Source: Oreohelix idahoensis
Taxonomy: Eukaryota > Mollusca > Gastropoda > Stylommatophora > Oreohelicidae
Assembly (NCBI GenBank): GCA_024509875.1
Contig: JAMPIV010005816.1
Coordinates: 205,001 to 269,000, forward strand
Reading direction: 5' to 3'
DNA: 64,000 bases
Part shown: positions 10,531-23,093 of the stretch, piece by piece
How positions within the stretch are numbered: the stretch's first letter is position 1
Layout of the letters: each line of letters opens with the position of its first letter
Notes under the pieces: generated by a model
Database searches by the model: none
The model's input: the letters and a program-made list of their open reading frames with translations, nothing else
What the model was told of the DNA's origin: nothing
Program-made: the position numbers and the translations under genes

Positions 10531-12764
10531 TCATGAAGCCACATTTGTGTCTTCAGACTTTTAGGTTTCTGAGCGGATGTGACGGATCAATAATAGAGGC
10601 CACCCTTGAATTGTCGGATGATAATAATAGTACCCTTGAATAGCACCGGGGCCCTGAATTTATGTTGAAATTAAATCGGAAACGTGGGTCCCACGTGGAA
10701 TCCCCTCGCGGGCTAACTAGTATACAATACGTTGTCATGCCAACAGCCACGTCATTCGCTTTTGTCTTATTGTAGTTTAGCCACGCCTACTGTCTTCTCT
10801 CTCGAGCTATTAAAATCAAACTATCTCTGAATCTCCTCTGTCATCCCTTCAAGGAGGCGTCGCCAGAAGCGGCAAGCGGTCAGTTATCAAAGACTGGTGT
10901 AGTCTCTACGAACGTAGCAGAGTTTAACACCTATGGTTAGCACGTTAACGCGAACTGGTCTAAAGATTATTAGAAATCGCTGCAGGACGAAGAGGAACGG
11001 GGGAGTCTGGCGGTAAAGTTGGGTAGCAGAGCTTTGACTCGCGGCCCAAAACGAAAAAGTTCCCGAGAATCAAGAGAGACGAGAAATCTCGTATAGGGCT
11101 ATTAATTGTCATAAAATTCATATATATAGAAATCTCTTAAAAATGCAGTTATCATTCGCACCAGAGAGTTGAAGAAGTACCTAGCTCATATATTAGAATC
11201 TAACAAGATTTTTTTAGGATTTTCTTCTATACGTGGAGTCTGAATTCATTCTGTGTGCTGCGGTAAAATATATTGGAGTCTTGAGTGATTCAGTCGTTTA
11301 TTTTCTTCATTTATTTCACTGGATTTTTGTGTTAATTTAAACCTATTAAATAAACCCATAGCAAAGTTTTCCAGATGTAAATCGAAGAATGTAACTATCC
11401 GTTATTTCCCGAGTAATAGATGCGTAACATAATTTTAAGAAGCTAGGCGATCGAAATTGTTTAATAACCTTATATTTCTATTTCATCTTGTGTAACGTTT
11501 AAGTAATTAACTGTTCATAGCTAGTGGTAAAAGCAATACATTAGCTAGTCACTCGTGAAGTTCTTTTTAATATAAATAATTAAATACCTGAGTGATTTTA
11601 CAGGTCTTACCTAAACCGCGGGTGTTAGAATATAATTATAGTAGGATTACCTGTTTTATATATTCTCTATTATACAGATGATCATACCTTTGCGATCCAA
11701 CGGTTTTTTTAATAGAGATACATGATCAGATGGCTTAAGGCATCCCAATTATACGTTTCTAAACATACAAACATTGACAGTAAAAATCTGATGTTAGAGA
11801 CCCTTATAGGTCCACCTTCTCAACCCATGAGAGCGGTTAAATAACCAGAACACGTCAATGTTAAATTGTATTAAATGTTAAATTGGAATGGACAATACCA
11901 GAAGATTTTTTCATCTTATTCATATAAAGTTCCCTGGCCTGATGCGGCAGAACTTACAGCACTTTTTTAAAAAAAACAAACCCATATGACAGTTTTCCAT
12001 CCATCAAAGTCTACAGAGAACATTCACGGGTCCTACTCGGCTATTTCCTTCCGAGAACAGCTTGGAAGTAACATTCTGCGGTTTGATAATATTTTCACAT
12101 TCACTGCGACAGAAACCTAGAAAAAAACTTATCCCAACCCAATACCTGCAGTAAGACGAGGAATACACTCCCCGACGAAAAATATAATCAACACACCAAT
12201 TCAGCGAATCTCCGAGAAAAATAGCAGTTGCCTAGACGAAATTTCTGGGGCTGAACTGGTCAAACAGTACATTTAATAGTCTTAAAATACATTGTGTGTG
12301 ATTAATACCTTGGAACGTATGCAGCGTTGGCAGAGGGGTAAGCCTGATTGTAGTGAGCTCACTGTACGTATGCAGAGAGTGAAACGGAACGAAAGATTTT
12401 ATTTTCTTGAGTTACTACTAATATAACATCTTCTCTCTTTCTTTTATTTATCTCTCACCCAATCTGAAAAGCCCACGGGATAGTTCAATTAAGGACATAC
12501 CCTTTACTCAACATGACTACTCCCCACTCCCATTGTTAAATCATTTGTTTGATCTTTTGGGTAAATAATCTCGGGTTTGGATCATTCCTAGTTTTCCATA
12601 TACCAGAGGGAGGGTCTATGAGACTATATTTTCTTTTTCTCTGATGTAACATAAATTCACGGATGTAATGATAACGATGTATTGATGTCTTTTTGATCTA
12701 TTTTTTACTAACGATATAATAAACTTACTAAACCTCAAGTTATTGGTGTTGGTCAAAACGTCCC

Positions 12765-12767
<3 letters not shown>
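10531..12767. other. unassigned intergenic DNA
   Basis: No gene was recognised. A 15-bp near-perfect palindrome (ACGTGGGTCCCACGT) lies at 10682-10696 and overlaps a CCACGTGG E-box-like word. Its function is unknown. Confidence 0.3.

Positions 12768-12847
<80 letters not shown>
12768..12847. repeat. (TA)n microsatellite
   Basis: A pure TA dinucleotide run of about 80 bases. Confidence 0.97.
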
Positions 12848-12850
<3 letters not shown>

Positions 12851-14620
12851 CCATAGTTTACCTGTCTGTGTCTACGTATGTACGTATTTATGTCACAAAA
12901 TTGTTTGTGTGTGCGTACGTGAGGGTAGTGTAATTTGAATCAGTATCAAATGAGAAAACACGTCTCCATTGAAGTGTGTCGTACTAGATAGGTTGGATTG
13001 AGCAATTACTCAATCCATGACAGTATTTTCTCTTACACCAGTTCTCCTCGTAAACAGGACTATTTTCTCACACCTTTCTCTCACATAGCTCTCACCATAT
13101 CACCTCTGCTCGAATGGGACCATAAATATAATAGGCCTATCTATAAAAATTACGACAGCGGACAACATTCGCAGTTGCAGAATTCAGTCTTTTGATCGAT
13201 CAGAAGAACCAAAAGAAAGAGATCTCGTCAACTCCTAAGCATAAAGGAGCACAGATCAACGCTCGCACGTGTAATGTCATATCGGTGCTGGAAGACAGCA
13301 CCTAACAACCTGCGCTATGGCTGACAACACAGGATTACAGATACGTCCAAAAGCATAAGGATTATTTTTTCTCCAGATATCTCAGAGATCTTACTCAGAA
13401 TATCAAACAGACCTTTCACCCAAATAATAACGGAACTCTATTTAAAGTGCCTTCCAGAGTATTACAAAGTGAACATTACATTCAACAACCTTAGGCAACT
13501 CTCATGATAGTCACAAAAGTGCTAATGATGATTAGTAGGACATAATAAGACTGTTAGTCATACAGTGTTTATGACCATATTATTTTTGCTTACATTTTAA
13601 ATTTTACTTTGTGTCGTATATGTGGTTTAGGGATTAAATATCTGTACATAAGTCATATCATCTACCAAGTGGTCAAGTGAGTTTCTTACATGCACGGTCT
13701 CTTAAATCCATATGTATGTCATTTCCTCACTATGAGAGGATGGGGGCTTAATAATAATTATAATATTCAGTAAGAATAATAGGGGAAATTTGTCGCTAGG
13801 AAACATAATCCATTCTCAAGTGCCCTTCTGAGACATTATCTTATCATGCGAATATTCGCCTTCCTATTCACCCCTCACTTGTATAGGAATCTAATATGTA
13901 ACGAGCCAATGATGAGATCCTATATATCTTTCTTACATTTCTTAATTTACAACTTTCTTATCCAACGGTGCTGTGACAATTAATGTCCAGTTCGGGTTAA
14001 CGGTGCGACACTGTACTTGAATGCTATAATGTTAACTTTATAATGCTGCATGCCTTTAAATTAATGCTTAAAGTAACATGTGGGAATGAAAGGTAATGGT
14101 ATGCAAGATAAATGAGAGTGAAAGGGCGGAATGTTAGACGGGCCTGCGCGCCCAATTCTTAACCCTTCGAAAATAAATTTTGTTCATTCGTTCGTTCGTT
14201 CTCCAGTAGATTTCTCCAGTTCAAATAGTTAGCGCAGTATAAATACGGAACCAATCTTCGGATTCAGTAATGTATATGGCATACTTGAAGAAAGATATTC
14301 GTTGAGAAGCTGACCAGAAACATTAGTGACTTAATTTTCATCTCCACATTGTGATATTCCATCTCCTCGTCAGTGATAAACTTAATAATTTGCTTGATTT
14401 TTCATGTCTATAATTTTGCTTTCATGTGTATTATATACTTGACTCTTTGTTGAGGATTGTTTCGGGGTTTGCAAACATGTGAATGGTTGCAAACATTCGC
14501 ATGGTTGCACCACGAACCACCTCAATTGAATTAATACTGGAAATCGCGCAAATAGATGTATGACGCGTCAAGCCTAGTAACCGCAGTCTATGTATGGCCG
14601 TAGTGCCGTCCGGCAGTGTT
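12848..14620. other. unassigned intergenic DNA
   Basis: No coding exon or element was recognised. A small (TTCG)n run lies near 14183-14200. Confidence 0.3.
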
Positions 14621-14628
14621 TCAAATGT

Positions 14629-14711
14629 GTGGCAGAGCCACTTATGGAATGTGTATAATATATGTGGCATGGCCACTGATTAAGGATATGTGTATTAAGT
14701 GGTATACCCAC
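14629..14711. repeat. three short hairpins at exact 35-bp spacing
   Basis: GTGGCAGAGCCAC (14629-14641), GTGGCATGGCCAC (14664-14676) and GTGGTATACCCAC (14699-14711) start exactly 35 bases apart. Each is an inverted repeat with a 5-bp (5-bp, 5-bp, 4-5-bp) GTGG(C)/(G)CCAC stem. The linkers are only loosely similar (atggaatgtgtataata and ttaaggatatgtgtatta). This is a diverged tandem repeat in which the palindrome is the best kept part. Confidence 0.6.
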
Positions 14712-15515
14712 TGTGAATTATAAATAGCGTAGAAATCCGTATAGATTATGCTGGGAAAGCATTCAACTCAAATGTATAGGAACAGAGAGTCTAAAGTATA
14801 ATCGCGAATATCGTAGGATACGTTTCGCAAGTGACATTATAATTATGGCAGTTAAAGCCTGGCTAGGAAACCCAAAGTATTGAATAAGTGGACATAGACA
14901 GAATATGTGAATATTAAATAAGGATATCACGAGCATTACGAAGTGATAATAATTCCAATAAACGGATTTGAAAGAGTTGGTTGCAGACTCAAGAACGCTA
15001 TAGAATTAACGGTTAACACAGACGTGCAATGTCTGTAGGATGAACATTGAGTAGATCCTAGAACTATGTTTTAAAGCCAGTATTAGTTGTGTGAAAACGT
15101 TCTGTATTCATTTGGAAAAAGGACATGTATTAAATATTCAGTCGTCAAAGGAACTTGTCTTAATTGCCTGAATTATTCAAGTTCACCCATAGGCTGTGAC
15201 TGTTGAGATAACCCTTGCAAGGTCAGTCCAGACTATCACATTTTATCTACAAGATTAATCATAAAATAATACAACACTGCTGGAGAATTAATATGAAATA
15301 ATGAACGACACTGAATTAAATAATAATAATTGAATCACACAATAACGGCTCTAAATCTGCAATTGAACTATAAGCCGAAATGGTAGAGATGAATATAATA
15401 CCTAAAGAATTATTGAAGAGCAACCCAATAACTCACGTCCAACGGGCCCATAACATCTAGTGTCAGAAGACAGCCCGTAACACTCTTCATATCTAAATTC
15501 TTGCTTATGTCCGTA
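14712..15515. other. unassigned DNA
   Basis: No gene or repeat was recognised in this AT-rich stretch before the Helitron terminus. Confidence 0.3.
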
Positions 15516-15664
15516 CTAGCTTAAGTACACGACGTTGCCCGGATTTCTGCTAACGCTTTATGAAACGTACATGCATAAGTAACACTCATGGAATTTACAT
15601 GCGCTAAAATTAATTTATTTGACTACACCATGTCATATTTACGTATCGTTTTTTTCTACATTTA
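15516..15664 (-). mobile_element. Helitron 3' end
   Basis: Downstream of the helicase stop the minus strand carries CCGGGCAACGTCGTGTACT, then TTAAGCTAG followed by T. A GC-rich hairpin shortly before a terminal CTAG is the signature of Helitron 3' ends, and insertion between A and T is usual for the class. The hairpin here is degenerate. The terminus is placed at 15516, with the T at 15515 as host. Confidence 0.6.
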
Positions 15665-16171
15665 TTCCAGTGCTTTTTGATAAACAATATTTTTGGAGTT
15701 GCCGCCAGGGGCAAAAATGAATAAATTTCTTGGTGTATCCACCCTAGAGCAAGCAACATATAGTTGTGCGTGTGAAAAATACGGATTTTCTAAGTAATCC
15801 TTGCTACCGTAAGTGACTATCCTTGGTCCGTGTTTACTGTTATTGCAAATGCAAGACGTACAGGATATTGCAGTCTCTTGAAATCAAAAGGCATGTCAGT
15901 TGGGAATGCGTGGAATTAATGCTTCTTCTCCCCTGGTACAACCTGTTAATGTTGTTGCTTCTATCACGTTTGGAATACGTTTCTTAACAAATAATCTGGT
16001 TCCATTAAACAATTTAGGCGGATCAACATTTCGCAGCAATATTATCGGTGCACTAATATTTAAAATTAAGTTATGAGGTGGCATTCTAGTTCGTTCCAAT
16101 GAGTTCAGGAACTCAGTCGGATAAAATACAACCTGTATAACCATCTGCAAATTCAAACATGTCAAATTCAT
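15662..16171 (-). pseudogene. Helitron helicase (PIF1-like) C-terminus, decayed
   Basis: The fragment encodes the last part of the PIF1-like DNA helicase of an autonomous Helitron. Visible pieces on the minus strand are YPTEFLNSLE....MPPHNL, APIILLRNVDPPKLFNGTRL and NVIEATTLTGC (about 16120-15900), then DFKRLQYPVRLAFAITVN (about 15890-15835) and YVACSRVDTPRNLFIFAPGG (about 15760-15700), ending QKALE and a stop at 15662-15664. These match the 2B/C-terminal region of Helitron helicases, including the family's ACSR motif. In the usual NKAQGQS segment there is an internal TAG where Gln is expected (about 15820), and a frame change follows, so the copy is dead. The Rep domain and helicase motifs I-IV are absent, making this a 5'-truncated relic. 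Confidence 0.85.
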
Positions 16172-17079
16172 GTCAAGTATAACGAAATACTCACACCAGT
16201 AACTGGGACCATAGAAGTCTTGCTCAGTTGAATAGTATTGTCAACAGATACAGATGCCTCAAACACGCGCCAGGATATTATATCTATTTAGAATCCCTCC
16301 GTGACCTGTGAGTAGGTCCTATAAAAGTCCGGGTTATGCATAAAAAATATATATAATTTCCTTCCTGTGGTGTTCAAAAGGAATGTTTTGTCCAGTCCTA
16401 TAAGGTCAGAATCCGTACTTCTATTCTTTCCTGACTTCAGTCCGAGCTGTCTACTTTGACGATTTTTTAATGCAGTGTCGTATGTCTAAAATGTGCTACA
16501 TTATATCGCAGCTTTCGGACCAAGGTTCCGAGTGTTCCGACAAAACACCCAATCAAAGTGAATGTATATTCGCATCCCAAATGTGAGCCAATAGCATTCA
16601 AAAGAGCGTGTTATGGTTAATTTCCTCATGGAATTATCGTCGTGACCCATTCGTTTGTGAATTTCAAACAGTCACTTTCCATATACGTAGTTGTTGTTTC
16701 CGTCGATTATCGGGCATGTTTACTTTTATCACATTTTCAGACTCACTTTTTCAAATGTCTCCCAAGATTGAGATGATCTTTACTTATTATCACAGATAAT
16801 TTCGGAGGTCTGAGTACATAGCTTATGAGACACTTCCGATTGCTTGTCTTAAAGCTAGAGCAATACTAATCCGTTTGCTCGTCTAGACAGATTATACAAC
16901 TAAGCACGTACTTCCAGTTCGTCTTACCTGGAGTCAATCTGATTGTTATCACGTTTAATGTTCAATTAATCTTTCGGGATGGTCAAGTGCTCTTGACCTG
17001 ACATGAATCAAATTGTGAAAATATAAACAGTGACCGAAGTACGGATTTTCTGGGCTGCAAAAATGAGAAATAGAAAATT
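16172..17079. other. unassigned DNA
   Basis: It could include more decayed Helitron sequence, but I see no further helicase motif. No gene was recognised. Confidence 0.3.
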
Positions 17080-17769
<690 letters not shown>

Positions 17770-17945
17770 TTCAGCTCACCACGGAGCATTGGCCTTCAAC
17801 AAACGTATACACAATCTTTATGTCCTGTGCCATCCGCTCCAGGTTTCTCCATGTTTTCCTTATACCTTTCACGTCCTTCTCTACCCCTCTTCCTCTTGCG
17901 TTCTTCTATCTTCCTCCTTTTCTCTTACCCTGGGGTTTCCAGAAC
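17770..17945 (-). mobile_element. LINE family C, C-terminal RT fragment
   Basis: On the minus strand a broken frame reads SLFW.PQGKRKGGR, then GI.KTWRNLERMAQD and FVEGQCS. This is the conserved C-terminal end of a non-LTR RT, where the family usually has LxWxPxGKRxRGRP, TWxxLExxAxDRxxW and VxGLC. The same signature in the same order appears at 33400-33610 (plus). At least one frame change and one stop are present. It is a short dead fragment. Confidence 0.6.
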
Positions 17946-18159
17946 AAGGACTACCTTGTAATGGTATCAACATGTTCCTCGGTGCGTGTGTCGTGTCCAT
18001 CACAAGCGCCTTCTCATCTCTTGATCCAATGGTATTTTTCTGGTTCGTATTGTCAATTCTGTATTCAAGATCAAGAATATATATATACCTTCGTGTATAT
18101 GAGGTCACATCGTTCATACGACCTATATGCTGCTGATGATGTATGAAGCATCTGTTTTC

Positions 18160-19059
18160 CGGCACACGTATAAGAGGAGAAAATGTAACTAGAAATAAAA
18201 TACGTCATTCATTTAACACTGACAGCAATCAAAATAAAGTCTTCCTCTCATTCTCAGTACCTCCGTATCCTGAACTGCAGGCAACAATAATCCAGAGGAC
18301 ACATGCTCCCCATATACTCCTGGATATAGTGGCGACAATGGCGACTTTGAGAATATTACTAGTGCAAATCTCACTTCTGCATTCATGAATGCCAAATATC
18401 AATGTTAGGCCTGTTGTTGTAGCGAAAATCCAACCTGCCAGAACCTGCCACTGAAAAAAGACAAATTCAAGAATATGTATGAATTTTCTTCACGTCAAAT
18501 GCTGATCAAATGTGTTTTCTGAAAATAAAATGTCAAACTATGAGCGACACGGCTCTGATGCTTAATTCATTCCAACCCCAGGGACTTGAGTTTTTGCCCT
18601 TTACCCTGCAGCATTTCGGGATAGGTGGTTGGGCTTTATTGCAACCCCAGAGGACTTCCCCAGCTCAGCGGGCTCAACATTTTTGTAGGTCACACGAGAC
18701 CTACAAAATTGCAGTTGATGCAATACCACGAGTTGGATTATCCTAACACATTTATGTGGGTGAGTGATGTTGAGGTTTAATGTCACTGAAGTTGTTACAC
18801 ATGTGAGTGTATTTGAGTTTAGGGTAAATTTATGAACTGTCAAAGTTGTAGTGAGTATGTAGAGAGTTTGCGTATGCTTCAGGAAAGCGTGTTTAGATGT
18901 GAACAGTCGAGGTGATTGTAAAGTATCTGGAGGTAGGGATTAGGCGTTGTGATTTCGAGCTCAGCATTGTACGTAGTCATGGGAAGTAGAGGATGTGACT
19001 TGTGCCTTTGTAGTGGCGATATTAGAGCCCGTGTTTTATTTTGTAATAACCGCCTTCAG
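18160..19059. other. unassigned DNA with a perfect hairpin
   Basis: No gene was recognised. A perfect 11-bp inverted repeat with a 6-base loop (TTTTGTAGGTC / GACCTACAAAA) lies at 18681-18708. It may be part of a small repeat or non-autonomous element, but no partner copy was found. Confidence 0.35.
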
Positions 19060-19460
19060 TCATAATTGTCTGTAGGAATGCGCCCTTAATGTGATAGCCT
19101 TTCGCTGTTTTTTCCGATGATCCTACTGGCGTGTTCTTTTCTCTTTTGCTTGTTGCGACAGCTTCTTTTCGCCAGTCTGAGATAGAGCGGTAGGGAGTAT
19201 TGCTACTTGGTGCGATCGGGAGCTTGATCCTCCCATGCTGCTGAATTTATGACCAGTAGCTTCTATTCTCCTTTGTACAACTCTTTGAACCTCACTTGTG
19301 CTCGTATAGCTGTTCATGTGGCGGACATGGTCAAGTTAGCGTAGTCTCCGCTGTGCAAACAGTGTATACATGATTTAAAAGAAAGCACCTTGACATTTGT
19401 CACTTTGTTCTTCTACGAAATATCAATGATGTAGTCTAGACATAACACACTTGTTTCTTG

Positions 19461-19462
<2 letters not shown>
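19060..19462 (-). mobile_element. LINE family A, C-terminal RT fragment (second copy)
   Basis: The minus strand encodes decayed C-terminal RT sequence: the NKVTNVKVL-like segment near 19400, a R.LTLTMSAT-like stretch where RRLRWLGHVRRM is expected near 19345, then EVQRVVQR, and the tail LPTALSQTGEKKLSQQAKEK (about 19215-19150). It is collinear with the pieces at 6146-7335 and 19985-20314. The 5' side is cut exactly at the (CT)n run at 19463. The GEKKLSQQAK segment matters because it is the source of the 23-bp minisatellite at 20315-21300. Confidence 0.65.

Positions 19463-19552
<90 letters not shown>
19463..19552. repeat. (CT)n then (AT)n compound microsatellite
   Basis: About 38 bases of CT followed directly by about 52 bases of AT. 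Confidence 0.97.
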
Positions 19553-19554
<2 letters not shown>

Positions 19555-19729
19555 GGTGCATCTGTGTTCTTCTTTCTCCGATCACACTTTTATCTGACTC
19601 AAGAGTCTGAGATTTTATGCTCATGATCATCGGAAACAAATGGAAGGGAGATGAAATGGTGGGGGAAGCGGAAGTAACCTGATGCTTACATCAGAAGACA
19701 TAAACTAAAAAGAGATTAGATATGAACTA

Positions 19730-19730
<1 letters not shown>

Positions 19731-19804
<74 letters not shown>

Positions 19805-19834
19805 ATATATATATAAATATATATATATATATAA
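19731..19834. repeat. (CT)n then (TA)n compound microsatellite
   Basis: A short CT run (19731-19739), then about 95 bases of TA with minor interruptions. It has the same CT-then-TA order as the array at 19463-19552. Confidence 0.95.
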
Positions 19835-19984
19835 TTTACCATATTTCATCCCCATCGTCCTCTCTCTGCTAACTATAAAGCCTGGGACTATCTCTGCCAT
19901 CTGTTTCTTGTGAGGAAACCCATAGATAACAGACACCATCTCTTGAAGTGTTAGTTTATGTAGATAGTTATTTTATATGATTAG

Positions 19985-20314
19985 GTTTACGCCACATCCT
20001 CGTCATCTCGTGGAAAGATAAAGTGACAAATGTCGAGGTATTGCCACGTGCTAGCCTTCAAAGCATGTATACACTGCTTAGACAGCGCAGACTACGATGG
20101 CTTGACCATGTCCGCCGCATGCAATATGGTCGCATTTCGAAACATCGTCTACGGACAAGTAGCAGTTAACAAACGAATAGTTGGGCGACCACAGCTGAGA
20201 TTCAAAGATGTGTGAGAGACATGAGGGCGCTAGACATAAATCCAGCAACGTAGGAGGATGGTGCTGCCAATCGCACCAACTAGCGATGCTATGCGGCGCC
20301 ACCTCAGATTGACC
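19985..20314 (+). mobile_element. LINE family A, C-terminal RT fragment (third copy)
   Basis: The plus strand encodes LRHILVISWKDKVTNVEVLP, then RQRRLRWLDHVRRMQYGRI, RPQLRFKDV, ALDINPAT.ED.AANRT..R and finally RRHLRLTDKKLTQQ. This is the typical C-terminus of a non-LTR RT, after the catalytic core. Two small frame changes separate the pieces. It is head-to-head with the minus-strand copy at 19060-19462. Its final KKLTQQ codons run straight into the 23-bp minisatellite, so element and array have no junction between them. Confidence 0.75.
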
Positions 20315-21300
20315 GATAAGAAACTCACACAACAACAGATAAGAAACTCACACAACAACAGATAAGAAACTCACACAACAACAGATAGGAAGCTCACAAA
20401 GCAACAGATAAGAAGCTCATACAACAACAGATAAGAAGATCACACAACAACAGATAAGAAGCTCACACAACAACAGATAAGAAGCTCACACAACAACAGA
20501 TAAGAAGCTCACACAACAACAGATAAGAAGCTCACACAACAACAGACAATAAGCTCACACAACAACAGATAAGAAACTCACACAACTACAGATAAGAAGC
20601 TCACACAACAACAGATAATAAGCTCCCACAACAACAGATAAAAAGCTCACACAACAATAGATAAGAAACTCACACAACAACAGATAAGAAGCTCACACAA
20701 CAACAGATAAGAAACTCACACAACAACAGATAAGAAGCTCACACAACAACAGATAAGAAACTCACACAACAACAGATAAGAAGCTCACACAACAACAGAT
20801 AATAAGCTCACACAACAACAGATAAGAAACTCACACAACAACAGATAAGAAGCTCACACAACAACAGATAATAAGCTCACACAACAACAGATAAGAAGCT
20901 CACACAACAACAGATAAGAAACTCACACAACAACAGATAAGAAGCTCACACAACAACAGATAAGAAGCTCACACAACAACAGATAAGAAACTCACACAAC
21001 AACAGATAAGAAGCTCATACAACAACAGATAAGAAACTCACACAACAACAGATAAGAAATTCACAGAACAACAGATAAGAACCTCACACAACAACAGATA
21101 AGAAGCTCACACAACAACAGATAAGAAACTCACACAACAACAGATAAGAAACTCATACAATAGATAAGAAACTCACACAACAACAGATAAGAAGCTCACA
21201 CAACAACAGATAAGAAATTCACAGAACAACAGATAAGAAGCTCTCACAACAACAGATAAAAGCTCACACAACAACAGATAACAAGCTCACACAACAACAG
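20315..21300 (+). repeat. 23-bp minisatellite, about 43 copies, derived from LINE A
   Basis: The monomer is ctcacacaacaacagataagaag (shown as cta-free 23-mer in two halves: ctcacacaacaa and cagataagaag). Variants change gaag to gaaa or ataag, and a few units are shortened. The first unit continues the LINE A reading frame (DKKLTQQ). The monomer closely resembles the LINE A sequence aagaagctgtcgcaacaa in the copy at 19150-19175. The array therefore grew from LINE coding sequence. The period is not a multiple of three, so no protein repeat is implied. Confidence 0.9.
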
Positions 21301-21317
21301 AAGTGATGAGAAAATAA

Positions 21318-21685
21318 ACAGCTGATGGATGTCACCTGAAGTACACATTCCCATAGTCAGTGTGATGGTATTGCCTCCCCTGCTTTGCAGTAGTGGTCTA
21401 ACAGTGGCCAAAACTCAAGAGTATCTAATATGGGCTTCAAAGTTATCTACCTTCACACAAGATTACTCTTGGCAGAGATGTAAATAGAAGAAATAAAACG
21501 CTTCTATCTCCACGGAGTATTCACTGGATATTCACAATAAAGGAGAACAATACTGCTTTGGCTGAGTATGTTAGCTCTGTAATTCTACCGACACGTTTGT
21601 GAAGGATTTAAGGACTATTTAATTTCAGCTCGTCAAACACCCACCCCTGATTTATTCAGTGGAATTCTTATAGCTCTGTTTAGTG
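21318..21685 (-). repeat. unnamed interspersed repeat, copy 2
   Basis: Reverse complement of this stretch is similar to 4638-4990 over about 340 bp, with the same ordered landmarks (for example actgcaaagcaggggag, tagatactcttgag, gagtaatcttgtg and catctctgcc). It begins only about 18 bases after the 23-bp array. Copy 1 also borders a simple repeat. Confidence 0.6.
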
Positions 21686-23056
21686 TGTGTGTAGTAATTT
21701 GACTAAGACAAATATGCAGTAACTTTAAAAATGACTACATTGAAGTTAAATTTGTATAATTACAAATAACAAAATTTAATAATCACTTAAGTTTTAACAG
21801 TTGAAAAATAATTTGATTAGTTATGGATCAAGAAAAGGCATCTTCACGGTCGTTATGGATTGTGAGATGTTACAAGAAGTTCAAGTGGCAGCGTAGATTT
21901 TAACTTAGCTGCCAATGATGGTTCTGCTCCTTCTTATAGATTGGTTCTTTTCACACTGCTCCCGCTTGTCCCTGATCAAGGTTGTCAGGTGTAGCTCGTT
22001 TCCCAGAAATGTCAAGGAGAGTCTACCAAGTGAGTCATTCGTCTTAAAGCTTAGGTCACTGTTCCCTTCCTGTTCCAGAGACAGTCTTTCTGCTGGTAGC
22101 ACCACTAAGCCAATCCTGGCTCACAGACGTTTTGCTCAGGTGAATAAAATAGACTTGAATCGGTCTCTTACACGCGTCTGGGATGTTGTTAATTTAATAA
22201 GTTCCCTCTCTGACTTCGTGTGTGGTCCGTCAGTTTCCTCAGTCCCGGTTTCCTTATTTAATATGAAAGAGATTTCCTGGGCTATGAAAGTCCGTCCAAA
22301 ATTCTCCAATACAAGGTGTCCAGTAAGTTAATAAGGCATTCTGAACTGTAATTCTTCACTGAATCAAGGTCTGGTATCTTGGCGAGCGATTTCTCAAGCA
22401 AAATAGCTTGAGAAAATGGTCAGATTATACTCACTGCCTTCCGACGTATTTGTTATGCGTGCCTCAAAGGATCAGTCAATCTGATTTGAAAATGCTACAT
22501 GACTCAGCTAATGCAATATTTCAATCATTACGTTTCTGAAAATGGGCTGTACTCATCCGCTTGCCCTTGGGTACCAACTTACGAACATGTCGGTAAACTC
22601 ATATTACAACGTGTTCTTAATGTAACAATCATTACTTTTATCAGAAAGTAATCTCTTATGCGTGACTGTCAATCAGTTGTCTCCCCGTATTCCAAGCTTT
22701 GGTGATGCGCGTACCTGCGTCTTATCGGTGATTAAGCACAGCGCTGGGGCGATTTACGTGTTAATTTGTATACTGATATCGCTGCGCCCCTGATAACCAA
22801 CATGGTTAGGTCGCTGCCACTCCTTGCAACGAAGGGAGACATGGATAACAACCAGATATGTCTACTTATCCCAGAGAAGGGTGTAAGAAGGAAAATACAT
22901 AATATCTGCTACACATAGCGGAAAAAGAAAGAAAGTGCGAAAAATGAAAGAACACGATAAAATCAGTACCACAAATGCACCGATACTGCCGGAGTGAAGC
23001 AAAGATCGATAGGGGCCGCCCCGTTCTATCACAGTCAGTTATGACTTAAGGGGCTA
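21686..23056. other. unassigned DNA with an unrecognised open frame
   Basis: Open frames of 138 residues (plus, 21915-22331) and 66 residues (minus, 21905-22105) overlap. Neither has a motif I know. The minus frame has a more protein-like composition, but I cannot tell a host exon from a transposon remnant. Confidence 0.25.
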
Positions 23057-23093
23057 TTATTATTATTACCTTCTTCTTCTTCTTCGTACACTC

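Noticed and set aside
20315..21300. CRISPR-like or coding repeat array
   Set aside because: 23-bp monomers without spacers; the period is not a multiple of three.
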